Shown here: positions 24,861-33,130 of the stretch, piece by piece | Numbering within the stretch: position 1 is the first letter of the stretch | Layout of the letters: the number at the start of each line of letters is the position of its first letter | Translations under genes and position numbers: made by a program | The notes under the pieces: generated by a model | Database searches by the model: none | What the model was told of the DNA's origin: nothing | The model's input: only the letters and a program-made list of their open reading frames with translations | NCBI GenBank assembly: GCA_045863195.1 | Contig: BTUI01000001.1 | Span: 1 to 64,000, forward strand | Origin: W-Chloroflexi-9 sp045863195 | Lineage (GTDB): Bacteria > Chloroflexota > Dehalococcoidia > UBA2979 | DNA: 64,000 nt | Reading direction: 5' to 3'

Positions 24861-25778
24861 TCAGGCGCCTGGCCACGCCCCCACGCGTACCTCCAGCACC
24901 CGGCGGATGCCGCGGAGGTCGCGGTGCTGCCGCGCGTCGAGGGGTGTGCGGCCGGCTTCGCGCAGCGCGGTGAGGACCAGGTCCTCCACCCAGCCCATCT
25001 GGCCGGCGCCCATCTCCAGGATCACCGCCGCCGTGTCCGGCGCCAGGTGCTGCGGCAACTGCCGGGCGAGGCGCGCGATCAGCTCGACGCCAGTCTCGCC
25101 GCCCTCGACGGCGATGCGCGGCTCGCGCAGGCGGATCTGGTCCGGCAGCGATTCGAACTCCTCGGTCGGGACGTACGGGAGGTTGGCGCAGAGGATGTCC
25201 ACGGGCTCCTGCAGCGGCTCGCAGAGGTCGCCGGCGAGGAGCACCACGCGCTCCTGCAGCCCGAAGCGGCGCATGTTGCGCCCGGCCCACTGCAGCGCCT
25301 CCGTGGAGATGTCCACGCAGGTCACGCGCGCCTGCGGGGCGTGCTGCGCGATGCTCAGGCCGATGATCCCCGAGCCCGTGCCGATGTCCGCGACCCGCAC
25401 GAGGCGGCCCGATCGCGGGTGGTCGCGGATCGCGGCCAGCGCCGCCTCGACCACGCCCTCCGTCTCCGGACGCGGGACGAGGCAGCCCGGCCCGACCTCG
25501 AAGGTCAGGCCGAAGAACTCTCGCCGCCCGAGGATGTAGGCGAGCGGCTCGTGGCCCTCGCGGCGGGCGATAAGCGCCTCGAACTGCTCGGCGGCGGCAG
25601 GGTCGGCGGGACGGTCGCCCGCGGCGATCACCTGCGGGCGGTCGAGGCCGGACGCCTCCCCGAACAGCACCTCCGCCTGCAGCCGCGCATCGTCCACGTC
25701 CTCCGCGGCGCGGGCCGCGAGGAGGCGCTGCGAGGCCGCCTGCACGAGCGCACGCACGCCCTCGGGCGCGGCGGTCAC
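24861..25778 (-). CDS. prmC: release factor glutamine methyltransferase
   Basis: 305 residues. N-terminal helical domain, then SAM motif I VADIGTGSGIIGLSIA, CVDIS, and the substrate loop. The usual NPPY reads NLPYVP here. PRPETE, conserved before motif I, is intact. It methylates the Gln of the GGQ motif in release factors; prfA lies two genes upstream in the same operon. The start is GTG 25778, overlapping the upstream stop as GTGA. NLPY still supplies the Asn and Tyr, so activity is plausible. Confidence 0.9.
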   Translation of the reverse strand: MTAAPEGVRALVQAASQRLLAARAAEDVDDARLQAEVLFGEASGLDRPQVIAAGDRPADPAAAEQFEALIARREGHEPLAYILGRREFFGLTFEVGPGCLVPRPETEGVVEAALAAIRDHPRSGRLVRVADIGTGSGIIGLSIAQHAPQARVTCVDISTEALQWAGRNMRRFGLQERVVLLAGDLCEPLQEPVDILCANLPYVPTEEFESLPDQIRLREPRIAVEGGETGVELIARLARQLPQHLAPDTAAVILEMGAGQMGWVEDLVLTALREAGRTPLDARQHRDLRGIRRVLEVRVGAWPGA

Positions 25779-26608
25779 GCGAGGCCGGCCCGGCGGCGGT
25801 GCTCCAGCACCTCGTACAGCACGAGGCCGGTCGCCACGGCCAGGTTGAGCGAGTCGACCCGACCGAGCATGGGGATTGAGACCATGCGGTCGCACTGGCG
25901 CTGGCGCTCCGGCGGCAGCCCCGCGCGCTCGCTGCCCATGAGGATCACCGTGCGCTCGCCGTAGTCGGCGGTGCGGTAGTCGTCGGCCGCGTCGCCGGCG
26001 GTGCCGATCACGATCACCTCCTGCGCGCGCGCCCAGTCGATGAACTGGTCGAAGGTGGCGCGGATCAGGCGCGTGGTGAACACGGCGCCGGTGCTCGCGC
26101 GCATCGCCACGGGGTCATACGGGTCGGCGGTGTGGTCGAGGAGGATCACCCCGTCCGAGCCCGCCGCGTCGCAGGTGCGGACGATCGTGCCGATGTTCCC
26201 GGCGTCGGCGGCCTCCTCGAGGGCGACCCAGCGCTCGCCGCGCGCGAGCCGGAGATCTTGCAGCCGCTCCCACTCCTGGCGCACCACGGCGGCGATCCCC
26301 TGCGGCCCCTCGCGCTTCGAGAGCGTCCGGAACACCACCTCGGAGACCTCGACCACCTCGATGCCCGCGGCACGGGCGGAGTCGACGAGGTCGCGGCCGA
26401 AGTTCGAGCGGAGGAGTTCGGGGCAGTCGATCAGCGTCTCGACCGGCGCGCCCAGCTGGATCGCCTCCGCGACCGTGCGGATGCCCTCCACGAACGCCAC
26501 GCCCGCCTCGTCGCGCTCCTTGCGGAGGCGCAGCGAGCGGATGCGCTTGATGCGCGCGTTCGCGGTGGAGGTGATGCGCTCGGGTTCGGCGGGAGGGCGT
26601 GGGGCCAT
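25775..26608 (-). CDS. SpoU/TrmH-family RNA 2'-O-methyltransferase
   Basis: 277 residues. N-terminal L30e-like substrate domain (ITSTANARIKRIRSLRLRKER, GVAFVEGIR). A trefoil-knot SPOUT domain follows with DAGNIGTIVRTCDAAGSDGV, MGSERAGLPPE and IPMLGRVDSLNLAVA, the three family motifs. It methylates ribose in rRNA or tRNA, with 23S rRNA (RlmB-like) most likely. Second gene of prfA-spoU-prmC, 16 nt after prfA. Confidence 0.9.
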   Translation of the reverse strand: MAPRPPAEPERITSTANARIKRIRSLRLRKERDEAGVAFVEGIRTVAEAIQLGAPVETLIDCPELLRSNFGRDLVDSARAAGIEVVEVSEVVFRTLSKREGPQGIAAVVRQEWERLQDLRLARGERWVALEEAADAGNIGTIVRTCDAAGSDGVILLDHTADPYDPVAMRASTGAVFTTRLIRATFDQFIDWARAQEVIVIGTAGDAADDYRTADYGERTVILMGSERAGLPPERQRQCDRMVSIPMLGRVDSLNLAVATGLVLYEVLEHRRRAGLA

Positions 26609-26624
26609 GAGGGGCGGCCGAGGC

Positions 26625-27689
26625 CTACGCGACGGTCGCGAGGAGGCGCGCCTGGTCCTCGGCGCTCACGGCCTCGATCAGTGGATCCAGGTCGCCGTCC
26701 ATGACGCGCGGGATGCCGTGGACGGTCAGGCCGATGCGGTGGTCGGTGATGCGGTCCTGCGGGTAGTTGTACGTGCGGATCTTCTCGGAGCGGTCGCCGG
26801 AGCCCACCTGGCTGCGGCGCAGCGCCGCCTGCTCCGAGTCCTGCTTCTCCCGCTCCAGCGTGTACAGCTTGGCGCGCAGGTGCGCCTCCGCCTTTGCGCG
26901 GTTCTTTGCCTGGGAGCGCTCGTCCTGGCAGACCACCACGATCCCGGTCGGGTTGTGCGTCATGCGCACGGCGGTGGCGACCTTGTTCACGTTCTGGCCG
27001 CCGGCGCCGCCCGAGTGGTAGATGTCGATGCGGACGTCGTCCCAGTTGATGTCCACGTCCACCTCGTCCACCTCGGGCATCACGGCCACGGTGGCGGTGG
27101 AGGTGTGGATGCGGCCCTGCTGCTCCGTGGCGGGCACGCGCTGGACGCGGTGCACGCCGGACTCGAACTTCAGGCGCGAGTAGGCGCCCTGGCCCTGCAA
27201 CTCGAAGACGATCTCGCGGTAGCCCCCGGCCTCGTTGGCGCTGGAGTCCATGATCTCGACCTTCCAGCCGCGACGCTCCGCGTAGCGCTGGTACATGCCG
27301 AAGAGGTCGGCCGCGAACAGCCCCGCCTCGTCCCCGCCGGTGCCGGCGCGGATCTCCACGATCACGTTGCGGGCGTCCGCCGGGTCCTTCGGCAGCAGCG
27401 CGAGCTTCAACTCCTGCTCCAGCCGGGCCATGTCCGCCTCCGCCTGGACGGACTCCTCGTGCGCCATGTCGCGGACATCGCTGTCGGCGTCGTTGGCGAG
27501 GCTGCGCGCCTCCTCCAGCGCCTGCTGCGCGGCGAGGTAGTCGCGGTAGATCGCCACGATCGGCTCCAGCTGCGAGCGTTCCTGCGCGATCTCCTGCATC
27601 CGGCGGTGGTCCGCCAGCACGTCAGGGTCGGCGAGGAGCCTCGTCAGCTCGTCAAAGCGGGCGTCCAGTTCGGCAACACGTTCCAGCAT
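26625..27689 (-). CDS. prfA: peptide chain release factor 1
   Basis: 354 residues. The codon-recognition tripeptide PAT is in RVPATEQQGRIHTS (RF1 specificity, UAA/UAG). The GGQ loop is SGGAGGQNVNKVATAVRM. A full helical N-terminal domain is present. No frameshift or readthrough signal. First gene of a three-gene operon whose third member modifies this protein. The -10 box ends exactly 6 nt before the ATG. Confidence 0.96.
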   Translation of the reverse strand: MLERVAELDARFDELTRLLADPDVLADHRRMQEIAQERSQLEPIVAIYRDYLAAQQALEEARSLANDADSDVRDMAHEESVQAEADMARLEQELKLALLPKDPADARNVIVEIRAGTGGDEAGLFAADLFGMYQRYAERRGWKVEIMDSSANEAGGYREIVFELQGQGAYSRLKFESGVHRVQRVPATEQQGRIHTSTATVAVMPEVDEVDVDINWDDVRIDIYHSGGAGGQNVNKVATAVRMTHNPTGIVVVCQDERSQAKNRAKAEAHLRAKLYTLEREKQDSEQAALRRSQVGSGDRSEKIRTYNYPQDRITDHRIGLTVHGIPRVMDGDLDPLIEAVSAEDQARLLATVA

Positions 27690-27695
27690 GAGGTC

Positions 27696-27701
27696 AGGAT
27701 A
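27696..27701 (-). promoter_or_regulatory. leaderless -10 box of prfA
   Basis: TATCCT on the minus strand, separated from the ATG at 27689 by exactly 6 nt, so transcription should begin on the start codon. Confidence 0.55.
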
Positions 27702-27715
27702 TCAGCGGCCCGTGT

Positions 27716-27721
27716 TAGGGT
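27716..27721 (+). promoter_or_regulatory. leaderless -10 box of the 145-residue gene
   Basis: TAGGGT, exactly 6 nt before the ATG at 27728. It is divergent from, and adjacent to, the prfA box. Confidence 0.45.
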
Positions 27722-27727
27722 CGGCGC

Positions 27728-28165
27728 ATGCTCGATCCCGCGAACCCGGTCGTCGCGCTCATCCTCCAGGCGAACGGGGCGGAGGTCGCCCGGGACGCCG
27801 TGCGGCAGCGCGCGCTGCTGCGCGAGGCGCGGGACGCCGCCTCGACGCCATTCGAGCGCGCGGTCGCCGCGCACTACGTCGCCCGCATCCAGGCGACGCC
27901 AGCCGGGGCGCACCACTGGCACCGCGACGCGCTCGACCACGCCCGGCAGGCGCCGCCCGAGGCGGCTCGTGACCTCCTGCCCTCGTTGCTGCTCGCCTTC
28001 GCCGAGTCGCTGGAGCGGGTCGGTTCCCTCGACCGGGCCGCCGCCACCTACGCCGAAGCGGTCGAGGCGGCTACCGCCCTCGGTGAGGAAGGCGAGGGGT
28101 ACGCCCGCGCGGCGCGAGAGGGGATCAGGCGGGTGGGAGGGCTGTGCGAAGCCCCGATGCCTTGA
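27728..28165 (+). CDS. 145-residue helical (TPR-like) hypothetical protein
   Basis: Almost entirely Ala/Arg/Leu-rich helix. The repeats look like tetratricopeptide hairpins, for example LLLAFAESLERVGSLDRAAATYAEAVEAA. Soluble, no catalytic motif. It is divergent from prfA with its own leaderless-type promoter and convergent with hisS. Its last 41 nt overlap the 3' end of hisS, that is the part coding the extra HTH domain. Function unknown. Confidence 0.6.
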   Translation: MLDPANPVVALILQANGAEVARDAVRQRALLREARDAASTPFERAVAAHYVARIQATPAGAHHWHRDALDHARQAPPEAARDLLPSLLLAFAESLERVGSLDRAAATYAEAVEAATALGEEGEGYARAAREGIRRVGGLCEAPMP

Positions 28166-29642
28166 ATTGCGCCTGAAGAACGGGCCACGCTCGCTTCCCG
28201 AGCGCACGCCGTCGGTGCTGCGCCACGGTCTCGCGCCGGATCCCGAAATGCAGGGCGATTTCATGCTCCGAGTGGCCGAGGGCGAATAGGGTGACACACT
28301 CAGATTCCCGAGGTGTCAGAGTCTGCACTGCTTTCCGCAAACGCTCGATCTCGGATGCGAACCAGGGTTCGCCGACAGGCAAGCGGCCGACTATGACGTT
28401 GGGCAAGGATGCCCACGGCAGCGTGCGCTGCTCCGCGTCGCCGCGGAGCGGCTTGAGCGTGGCGACGCCCTCGGCGGCCTCGCGGTCACCGATGATCACG
28501 GCGAAGCCGGCGCCGGCCGCGTCCGCGCCCCGGAGCGCCGCCTTCATCGAGCGGCCGGGGACGCCCGCACGCACCGTGATGCCGGCCGCGCGGAGCAGGG
28601 CCGCGACGCGCAGCGCCGCCGCCGCGCCCGCCTCGCCGAGGGGCACCGTGACCACCTCAACCGGCTCTTCGATCAGCGGGCCCAGCCCGCGCTCGCGCAG
28701 GTTCAGCGCGATGCGCTCGATGCCGGTCGCGAAGCCGACGCCCGGGGTGTGCGGCCCGCCGAGGAGTTCGATCAGCCCGTCGTAGCGCCCGCCGGCGCCC
28801 ACGGTGGACTGTCCGCCGGCGCTCTTCGGCTCGAACTCCCACACGGTGCGCGTGTAGTAGTCCAGCCCGCGCACGATGAACGGGTCGACGAGGTACTCGA
28901 TCCCGGCCGCTTCCAGCGTGCGCTTCACCTCGGCGAAGTGCTCGGTGTCGGCGTCGTCGAGGAACTCGAGGATGCTCGGCGCGGACTCCACGGCGGCGCG
29001 GTCCTGCGCCTCCTTCGAGTCGAGGATGCGGAGCACGTTCGTCTCGAACCGGCGCTGGGAGTCCTTCGAGAGCGTCGCGAGGTGCGGGCGGAAGTGCTCG
29101 CGCAGCGCCTCGATGTAGCGGGCGCGGCTCTCGGCGGTGCCGATGGAGTTGATGCGCAGCACGAGGTCGGTGAGGCCGAGTTCCCGGTAGAGCGTCGCCT
29201 GCAACTCGATCAGTTCGGCGTCCACGGCCGGGGAGTCCGAGCCGATCGCCTCCGCGCCGAACTGCCACAACTGGCGGTAGCGGCCCGCCTGGGGCCGGTC
29301 GTAGCGGAAGAACGGGCCGATGTAGAAGAGGCGCACCGGCTGCGGGCGGCTGCCCATGCCGTGCTCCAGGTAGGCGCGGCAGACCGCCGCCGTCCCCTCC
29401 GGCCGCAGCGCGAGCCGGTCGCCACCGCGGTCCTCGAAGACGTACATCTCCTTCTGGACGATGTCCGACTCGTCGCCGACGGAGCGGAGGAAGACGCCTG
29501 CGTCCTCCACGATCGGCGTCGTGACCTGGCGGTAGTCGAAGAGCCGCGCGACGCGCTCCGCGGTGTCGCGGATGAAGCGCCAGAGGTCCGCGTCCTCCGG
29601 CAGGGTGTCGTTCATCCCTCGGGGGGCCTGGTAGTTCGGCAT
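28125..29642 (-). CDS. hisS: histidyl-tRNA synthetase with C-terminal LuxR-type HTH domain
   Basis: 505 residues against the usual 415-430. Class II synthetase: motif 1 region, motif 2 FRYDRPQAGRYRQLWQFGAE, histidine loops LVDPFIVRGLDYYTRT and SVGAGGRYDGL, motif 3 GVGFATGIER, then the anticodon-binding domain to about residue 420. An in-frame extension (about 424-505) reads LTPRESECVTLFALGHSEHE and then IALHFGIRRETVAQHRRRALGK, a clear LuxR/sigma-4-like helix-turn-helix. GC of this segment is lower than its neighbours (near 63% by count over 240 nt). The -10 TAGGAT is 6 nt before the ATG. Confidence 0.93.
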   Translation of the reverse strand: MPNYQAPRGMNDTLPEDADLWRFIRDTAERVARLFDYRQVTTPIVEDAGVFLRSVGDESDIVQKEMYVFEDRGGDRLALRPEGTAAVCRAYLEHGMGSRPQPVRLFYIGPFFRYDRPQAGRYRQLWQFGAEAIGSDSPAVDAELIELQATLYRELGLTDLVLRINSIGTAESRARYIEALREHFRPHLATLSKDSQRRFETNVLRILDSKEAQDRAAVESAPSILEFLDDADTEHFAEVKRTLEAAGIEYLVDPFIVRGLDYYTRTVWEFEPKSAGGQSTVGAGGRYDGLIELLGGPHTPGVGFATGIERIALNLRERGLGPLIEEPVEVVTVPLGEAGAAAALRVAALLRAAGITVRAGVPGRSMKAALRGADAAGAGFAVIIGDREAAEGVATLKPLRGDAEQRTLPWASLPNVIVGRLPVGEPWFASEIERLRKAVQTLTPRESECVTLFALGHSEHEIALHFGIRRETVAQHRRRALGKRAWPVLQAQFKASGLRTALPPA

Positions 29643-29648
29643 CGGCTG

Positions 29649-29654
29649 ATCCTA
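29649..29654 (-). promoter_or_regulatory. leaderless -10 box of hisS
   Basis: TAGGAT on the minus strand, exactly 6 nt before the ATG at 29642. Confidence 0.5.
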
Positions 29655-29680
29655 CGAGGCCACCGGGGGAGGGGCGAGGG

Positions 29681-30160
29681 CTACAGGCCCGGCTTGGCGA
29701 CCATGAGGTAGATGAACACGGGGTACATGAGCAGCAGGAACGCGCCGCCGGCCTTCGTGATGGGCGCGTTCCAGTCGGCGAGCAGCGCCGCGCTCGGGCG
29801 GTCGCCGCGGGGGGCCTCGGCGCTCGCCTGCGCCTCGAGCTTCTTCGCATGGCGGGCCATGATGCCGCCGCCGACGCCCATCGCGACGAACCAGAGGGTG
29901 TAGGAGGCGCTGATCCACGCCTGGGAGAACTCGATCCCCTCGGTCTCGATGACGAGCCAGGTACCGAAGATCAGGACGACGATCGCGGAGAACGAGGTCA
30001 CCCGTCCGCCGAGGGTCTCCAGGCGCGCGGAGCGGATCATCGTCGGGATGTCGGGGGAGGAGCCGGCGGACATCATCGCCAGCATCCCGGTGCCGCTCCC
30101 GAACGCCATCGCCACCACGCCCAGGATGTGCCCGATCAGCAGCAACTCACGCAGGTCCAC
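29681..30160 (-). CDS. DUF2269-like four-helix membrane protein
   Basis: 159 residues, four hydrophobic helices (about 8-28, 52-74, 82-100, 135-156) with a charged cytoplasmic loop of about 30 residues before the last. HILGVVAMAFGSGTGM and the overall arrangement resemble the DUF2269 predicted integral membrane family. Role unknown. The GTG start has AAGGGGAT before it. It is divergent from rel; the -10 TACACT of this gene (30202-30197, minus) lies about 40 nt upstream. Confidence 0.7.
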   Translation of the reverse strand: MDLRELLLIGHILGVVAMAFGSGTGMLAMMSAGSSPDIPTMIRSARLETLGGRVTSFSAIVVLIFGTWLVIETEGIEFSQAWISASYTLWFVAMGVGGGIMARHAKKLEAQASAEAPRGDRPSAALLADWNAPITKAGGAFLLLMYPVFIYLMVAKPGL

Positions 30161-30196
30161 GTTGCATCCCCTTCGCCAGCCCGTCTCGTGAGGGCG

Positions 30197-30227
30197 AGTG
30201 TAACGGCCTCGGTCGCGGCGCTACACT
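30197..30227. promoter_or_regulatory. divergent promoter pair for rel and the DUF2269-like gene
   Basis: Plus strand TACACT (30222-30227) ends 9 nt before the rel ATG. Minus strand TACACT (30202-30197) serves the membrane gene. Same hexamer on both strands, 20 nt apart. Confidence 0.5.
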
Positions 30228-30236
30228 GCGCTCAGG

Positions 30237-32405
30237 ATGGTCGTATCGACGCCACGTCCCGCCGGCGCGCGTGAACTGCTCGCCGAGGTCGCTGAGTATT
30301 TGCCACCCGACCGGGTGACCGCGATTGAGCGCGTCCTGGAGTTCGCCATCGAGGCCCACGAGGGCCAGATGCGCCGCTCCGGTGAGCCGTACATCACCCA
30401 CCCGATCGCCGTCGCCCGCCTCGTCACGTCGCTCCACATGGACCCGGCCTCCGTCTCCGCCGCGCTCCTGCACGACGTGATCGAGGACTGCGGGGTGAGC
30501 GCGGAGACGCTCCGGCAGCGCTTCGGCGCGGATGTCTCGCTCCTCGTGGAGGGGGCGACCAAGATCGACCACCTCCCGGACCGCGCGCTGGACGTCGCGC
30601 AGCAGGACGCGGAGACGCTCCGCAAGATGTTCCTGGCGATGGCGGAGGACGTGCGCGTTGTCATCATCAAGATGGCGGACCGCCTCCACAACATGCGGAC
30701 GCTCGAGTACCTCTCGGACGACCGCCGCCGCGCCCTCGCCCGCGAGACCATGGACATCTACGCCCCGCTCGCGTCACGCCTGGGCGTGTGGCAGTTCAAG
30801 TGGGAACTCGAAGACCTCGCCTTCCGCTGGCTCCAGCCGGAGGAGTACCGGCGCATCGCCAGCCTCATCGCCGCCAAGCGCAGCGAGCGCGAGAAGTACC
30901 TGCGTCAGATGGAGGCGGACCTGAAGGCCGCGCTGGACGCCGCCGGCATCCGCGCGGACGTCACCGGCCGGGTGAAGCACCTCTACTCCATCTACGGTAA
31001 GACCCGCCGCTACGCCGAGCAGGGCCGGGGGTTCGACGAGATCCGCGACCTGGTCGCCGTCCGCGTCCTCGTGGACAGCGTGGCCGACTGCTACAACGCG
31101 CTCGGCGTGGTCCACCAGCAGTGGCACCCGATCCCCGGCACGTTCGACGACTACATCGCCTCGCCGAAGGAGTCGCTCTACCAGTCGCTCCACACCTCGA
31201 TCCTCGGCCCGGGCATGCGGGTGTTCGAGGTGCAGATCCGCACGCACGAGATGCACCAGATCGCGGAGTACGGTGTCGCGGCGCACTGGCAGTACAAGGA
31301 AGAGCGCGCCAAGCGCGACCAGCAGTACGAAGAGCGGATGTCCTGGCTGCGCCACCTGATCGAGTGGCAGCAGGAGGCCTCCGGCACGGACGACTTCCTG
31401 GACTCGATCAAGACGGACGTCTTCCGCGACCAGGTCTTCGTCTACACGCCAAAGGGGGACGTACGCGTCCTGCCGGCCGGCTGCACGCCGATCGACTTCG
31501 CCTACCGCATCCACACCGACCTGGGCCACAACATCGTCGGCGCGAAGGTGAACGGGCGGATGGTGCCGCTGAACACCATCCTGAAGAACGGCGACGTCGT
31601 CGAGATCTCCCGCTCCAAAACGCCCCGAGGCCCCTCGCGCGACTGGCTGCTGCCGTCGCAGGGCTACCTCGGGTCCAGTCACTCGCGCCAGAAGGTGCGC
31701 CAGTGGTTCCGCCGCCAGCACCGCGACGACAACGTGGACCGCGGGCGGGAGCAGCTCGAGCGCGAGATGAAGCGCCTCGGCATCCGCGAACTGCCCTCCG
31801 ACTTCCACAAGTCGCTCGGCTTCGCGGACGCGAAGGACCTCCACGCGGCGATCGGCGCGGCCGACCTCACCCCGCAGCGCCTCGTGAACCGGCTCGTGGA
31901 ACTCGCACCCACGCCCGAGGCGCCCGCACCGGCCCCCGTCCACGAACCGAAGACGCCGGCCTACGGCACCTCCGGCGTCCGCGTCCTCGGTGCCTCCGGC
32001 ATGCTCGCGCAGGTCGCGCGCTGCTGCCGGCCGCTGCCGGGCGACTCGATCATCGGCTACGTGACCCGCGCCCGAGGCGTGACCGTGCACCGCGCCGACT
32101 GCCGCAACGTCGTGAACGGCGAGGCGGCCCGCCTGGTGGACTGCGACTGGGGCCCGAAGGGCGACATCTACACCGCCTCGGTGGAGGTCGTCGCGTGGGA
32201 CCGCGTGGGCCTGCTCCGCGACCTGTCGACGGTCATCGCCTCGTACGGCGTGAACATGATCGGCGTCCGCACGCTGGAGCAGGCCGACCGCACGACGATC
32301 GTGCAGATCACGCTCGAGACGGAGGGCGGCCGCCAGTTCGCCCGCCTCCTCACCCACCTGGACTCGATCCGGGGAGTGATCTCCGTCCGCCGCACCCAGG
32401 CCTAG
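30237..32405 (+). CDS. rel: bifunctional (p)ppGpp synthetase/hydrolase (RSH)
   Basis: 722 residues, full long-RSH architecture. HD hydrolase (HPIAVARLV, LLHDVIED near 75-85). Synthetase (RVKHLYSIYGK, IRDLVAVRV, YQSLHTS, EVQIRTHEMHQIAEYGVAAHW). TGS (VFVYTPKGDVRVLPAGCTPIDFAY region), zinc-finger/RIS (RCCRPLPGD, HRADCRN) and a C-terminal ACT domain. Both active-site signatures look intact, so it should make and degrade the alarmone. Monocistronic with a near-leaderless promoter; the 3' end overlaps vapC by 4 nt. Confidence 0.95.
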   Translation: MVVSTPRPAGARELLAEVAEYLPPDRVTAIERVLEFAIEAHEGQMRRSGEPYITHPIAVARLVTSLHMDPASVSAALLHDVIEDCGVSAETLRQRFGADVSLLVEGATKIDHLPDRALDVAQQDAETLRKMFLAMAEDVRVVIIKMADRLHNMRTLEYLSDDRRRALARETMDIYAPLASRLGVWQFKWELEDLAFRWLQPEEYRRIASLIAAKRSEREKYLRQMEADLKAALDAAGIRADVTGRVKHLYSIYGKTRRYAEQGRGFDEIRDLVAVRVLVDSVADCYNALGVVHQQWHPIPGTFDDYIASPKESLYQSLHTSILGPGMRVFEVQIRTHEMHQIAEYGVAAHWQYKEERAKRDQQYEERMSWLRHLIEWQQEASGTDDFLDSIKTDVFRDQVFVYTPKGDVRVLPAGCTPIDFAYRIHTDLGHNIVGAKVNGRMVPLNTILKNGDVVEISRSKTPRGPSRDWLLPSQGYLGSSHSRQKVRQWFRRQHRDDNVDRGREQLEREMKRLGIRELPSDFHKSLGFADAKDLHAAIGAADLTPQRLVNRLVELAPTPEAPAPAPVHEPKTPAYGTSGVRVLGASGMLAQVARCCRPLPGDSIIGYVTRARGVTVHRADCRNVVNGEAARLVDCDWGPKGDIYTASVEVVAWDRVGLLRDLSTVIASYGVNMIGVRTLEQADRTTIVQITLETEGGRQFARLLTHLDSIRGVISVRRTQA

Positions 32406-32809
32406 CGCGGGGCTGCTCCCGGTACCAGTTCGACCGCATCGCGATAGGCCTCGAAGAGCCCGCGGTCGAACGTCGCGAGCCGGGCGTCGTGCGCGCGTGC
32501 CAGCGCCACCAGGTAGGCATCGGTCACCTGTCCGTGGCCGATCACCCCGTCCAGTCCAACCTCGGTATAGGGCAGGCTGTCGATCCAGAAGACGTGCGAT
32601 GGGTGACGGCTCACCGCCTGCAGGAGCACGGTCGCCGTCCGTGGGGATTCGCCTCCCCGGAGGACGTGGCGGACCAGGCTTCCCTCGGTGATCGGGCACG
32701 TCGCGAACGGCTCAGCGAGCCCTGCGAACCATTCCCGCGCGGCGGCGTGGTGTACGTGGCCCGCCGACAGGAGGGCGATCAGGACGTTGGAGTCGAGGAG
32801 AAGCGCCAT
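32402..32809 (-). CDS. vapC: VapC-type PIN-domain toxin
   Basis: 135 residues, PIN ribonuclease. Conserved acids: Asp in LLLDSNVLIALL, Glu in CPITEGSLVRHV, Asp in QVTDAYLVALA and Asp in LATFDRGL. It is expected to cleave tRNA or rRNA when free of antitoxin. The start lies 31 nt inside the antitoxin gene, the usual coupling. All four acidic positions are present, so it should be active. Confidence 0.9.
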   Translation of the reverse strand: MALLLDSNVLIALLSAGHVHHAAAREWFAGLAEPFATCPITEGSLVRHVLRGGESPRTATVLLQAVSRHPSHVFWIDSLPYTEVGLDGVIGHGQVTDAYLVALARAHDARLATFDRGLFEAYRDAVELVPGAAPR

Positions 32810-33045
32810 CGTCCCTCGTCCTCCTCCTCCTCGAGACGTCGCACATCCTCGGTGGTGACCACCTGCCCGAGATCGATGACCGGGAGGCCGGTCAAGGCGT
32901 CAACGGTGATCTCCGGCTCGCCTCCCGGCGCCAGGCCGCGCCGCATGAGATCGGCGACGATCTCGCTGAGCGTGCGGCCTGTGTCACGGGCGATGGCGCG
33001 TGCGCGTCGGTGCAGATCCTCCGGGAGGTCGATGGTCGTTCGCAT
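32779..33045 (-). CDS. vapB: VapB-type ribbon-helix-helix antitoxin
   Basis: 88 residues. N-terminal RHH DNA-binding fold (MRTTIDLPEDLHRRARAIA, GRTLSEIVADLMRRGL) and an acidic C-terminal tail that would fill the toxin active site. I take the ATG at 33045 because the -10 TATGAT ends exactly 6 nt before it; a TTG sits one codon earlier. It probably represses its own promoter through the palindrome at 33058-33069. Confidence 0.88.
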   Translation of the reverse strand: MRTTIDLPEDLHRRARAIARDTGRTLSEIVADLMRRGLAPGGEPEITVDALTGLPVIDLGQVVTTEDVRRLEEEEDEGRWRFSSTPTS

Positions 33046-33051
33046 CAACGC

Positions 33052-33084
33052 ATCATAGCATCATGATGCACACATACGAGTGTG
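33052..33084 (-). promoter_or_regulatory. vapBC promoter and operator
   Basis: -10 TATGAT (33057-33052) 6 nt before vapB. Directly upstream is the perfect palindrome GCATCATGATGC (33058-33069), then CACAC/GTGTG. The copied half-site GCATCAT also runs through the -10 region. Good fit for an RHH operator. Confidence 0.55.
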
Positions 33085-33118
33085 CCGCCGGATCCCCGAG
33101 GCGGGGCGCCCGCTCCGC

Positions 33119-33124
33119 TACGAT
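33119..33124 (+). promoter_or_regulatory. leaderless -10 box of comM
   Basis: TACGAT ending exactly 6 nt before the GTG at 33131; it supports that start over the one 51 nt upstream. Confidence 0.5.
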
Positions 33125-33130
33125 GCCGCC

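Noticed and set aside
25100..25220. Loss of PrmC activity because NPPY reads NLPY
   Set aside because: Asn and the final Pro-Tyr that contact the substrate are retained; single changes at the second position are tolerated in related methyltransferases.
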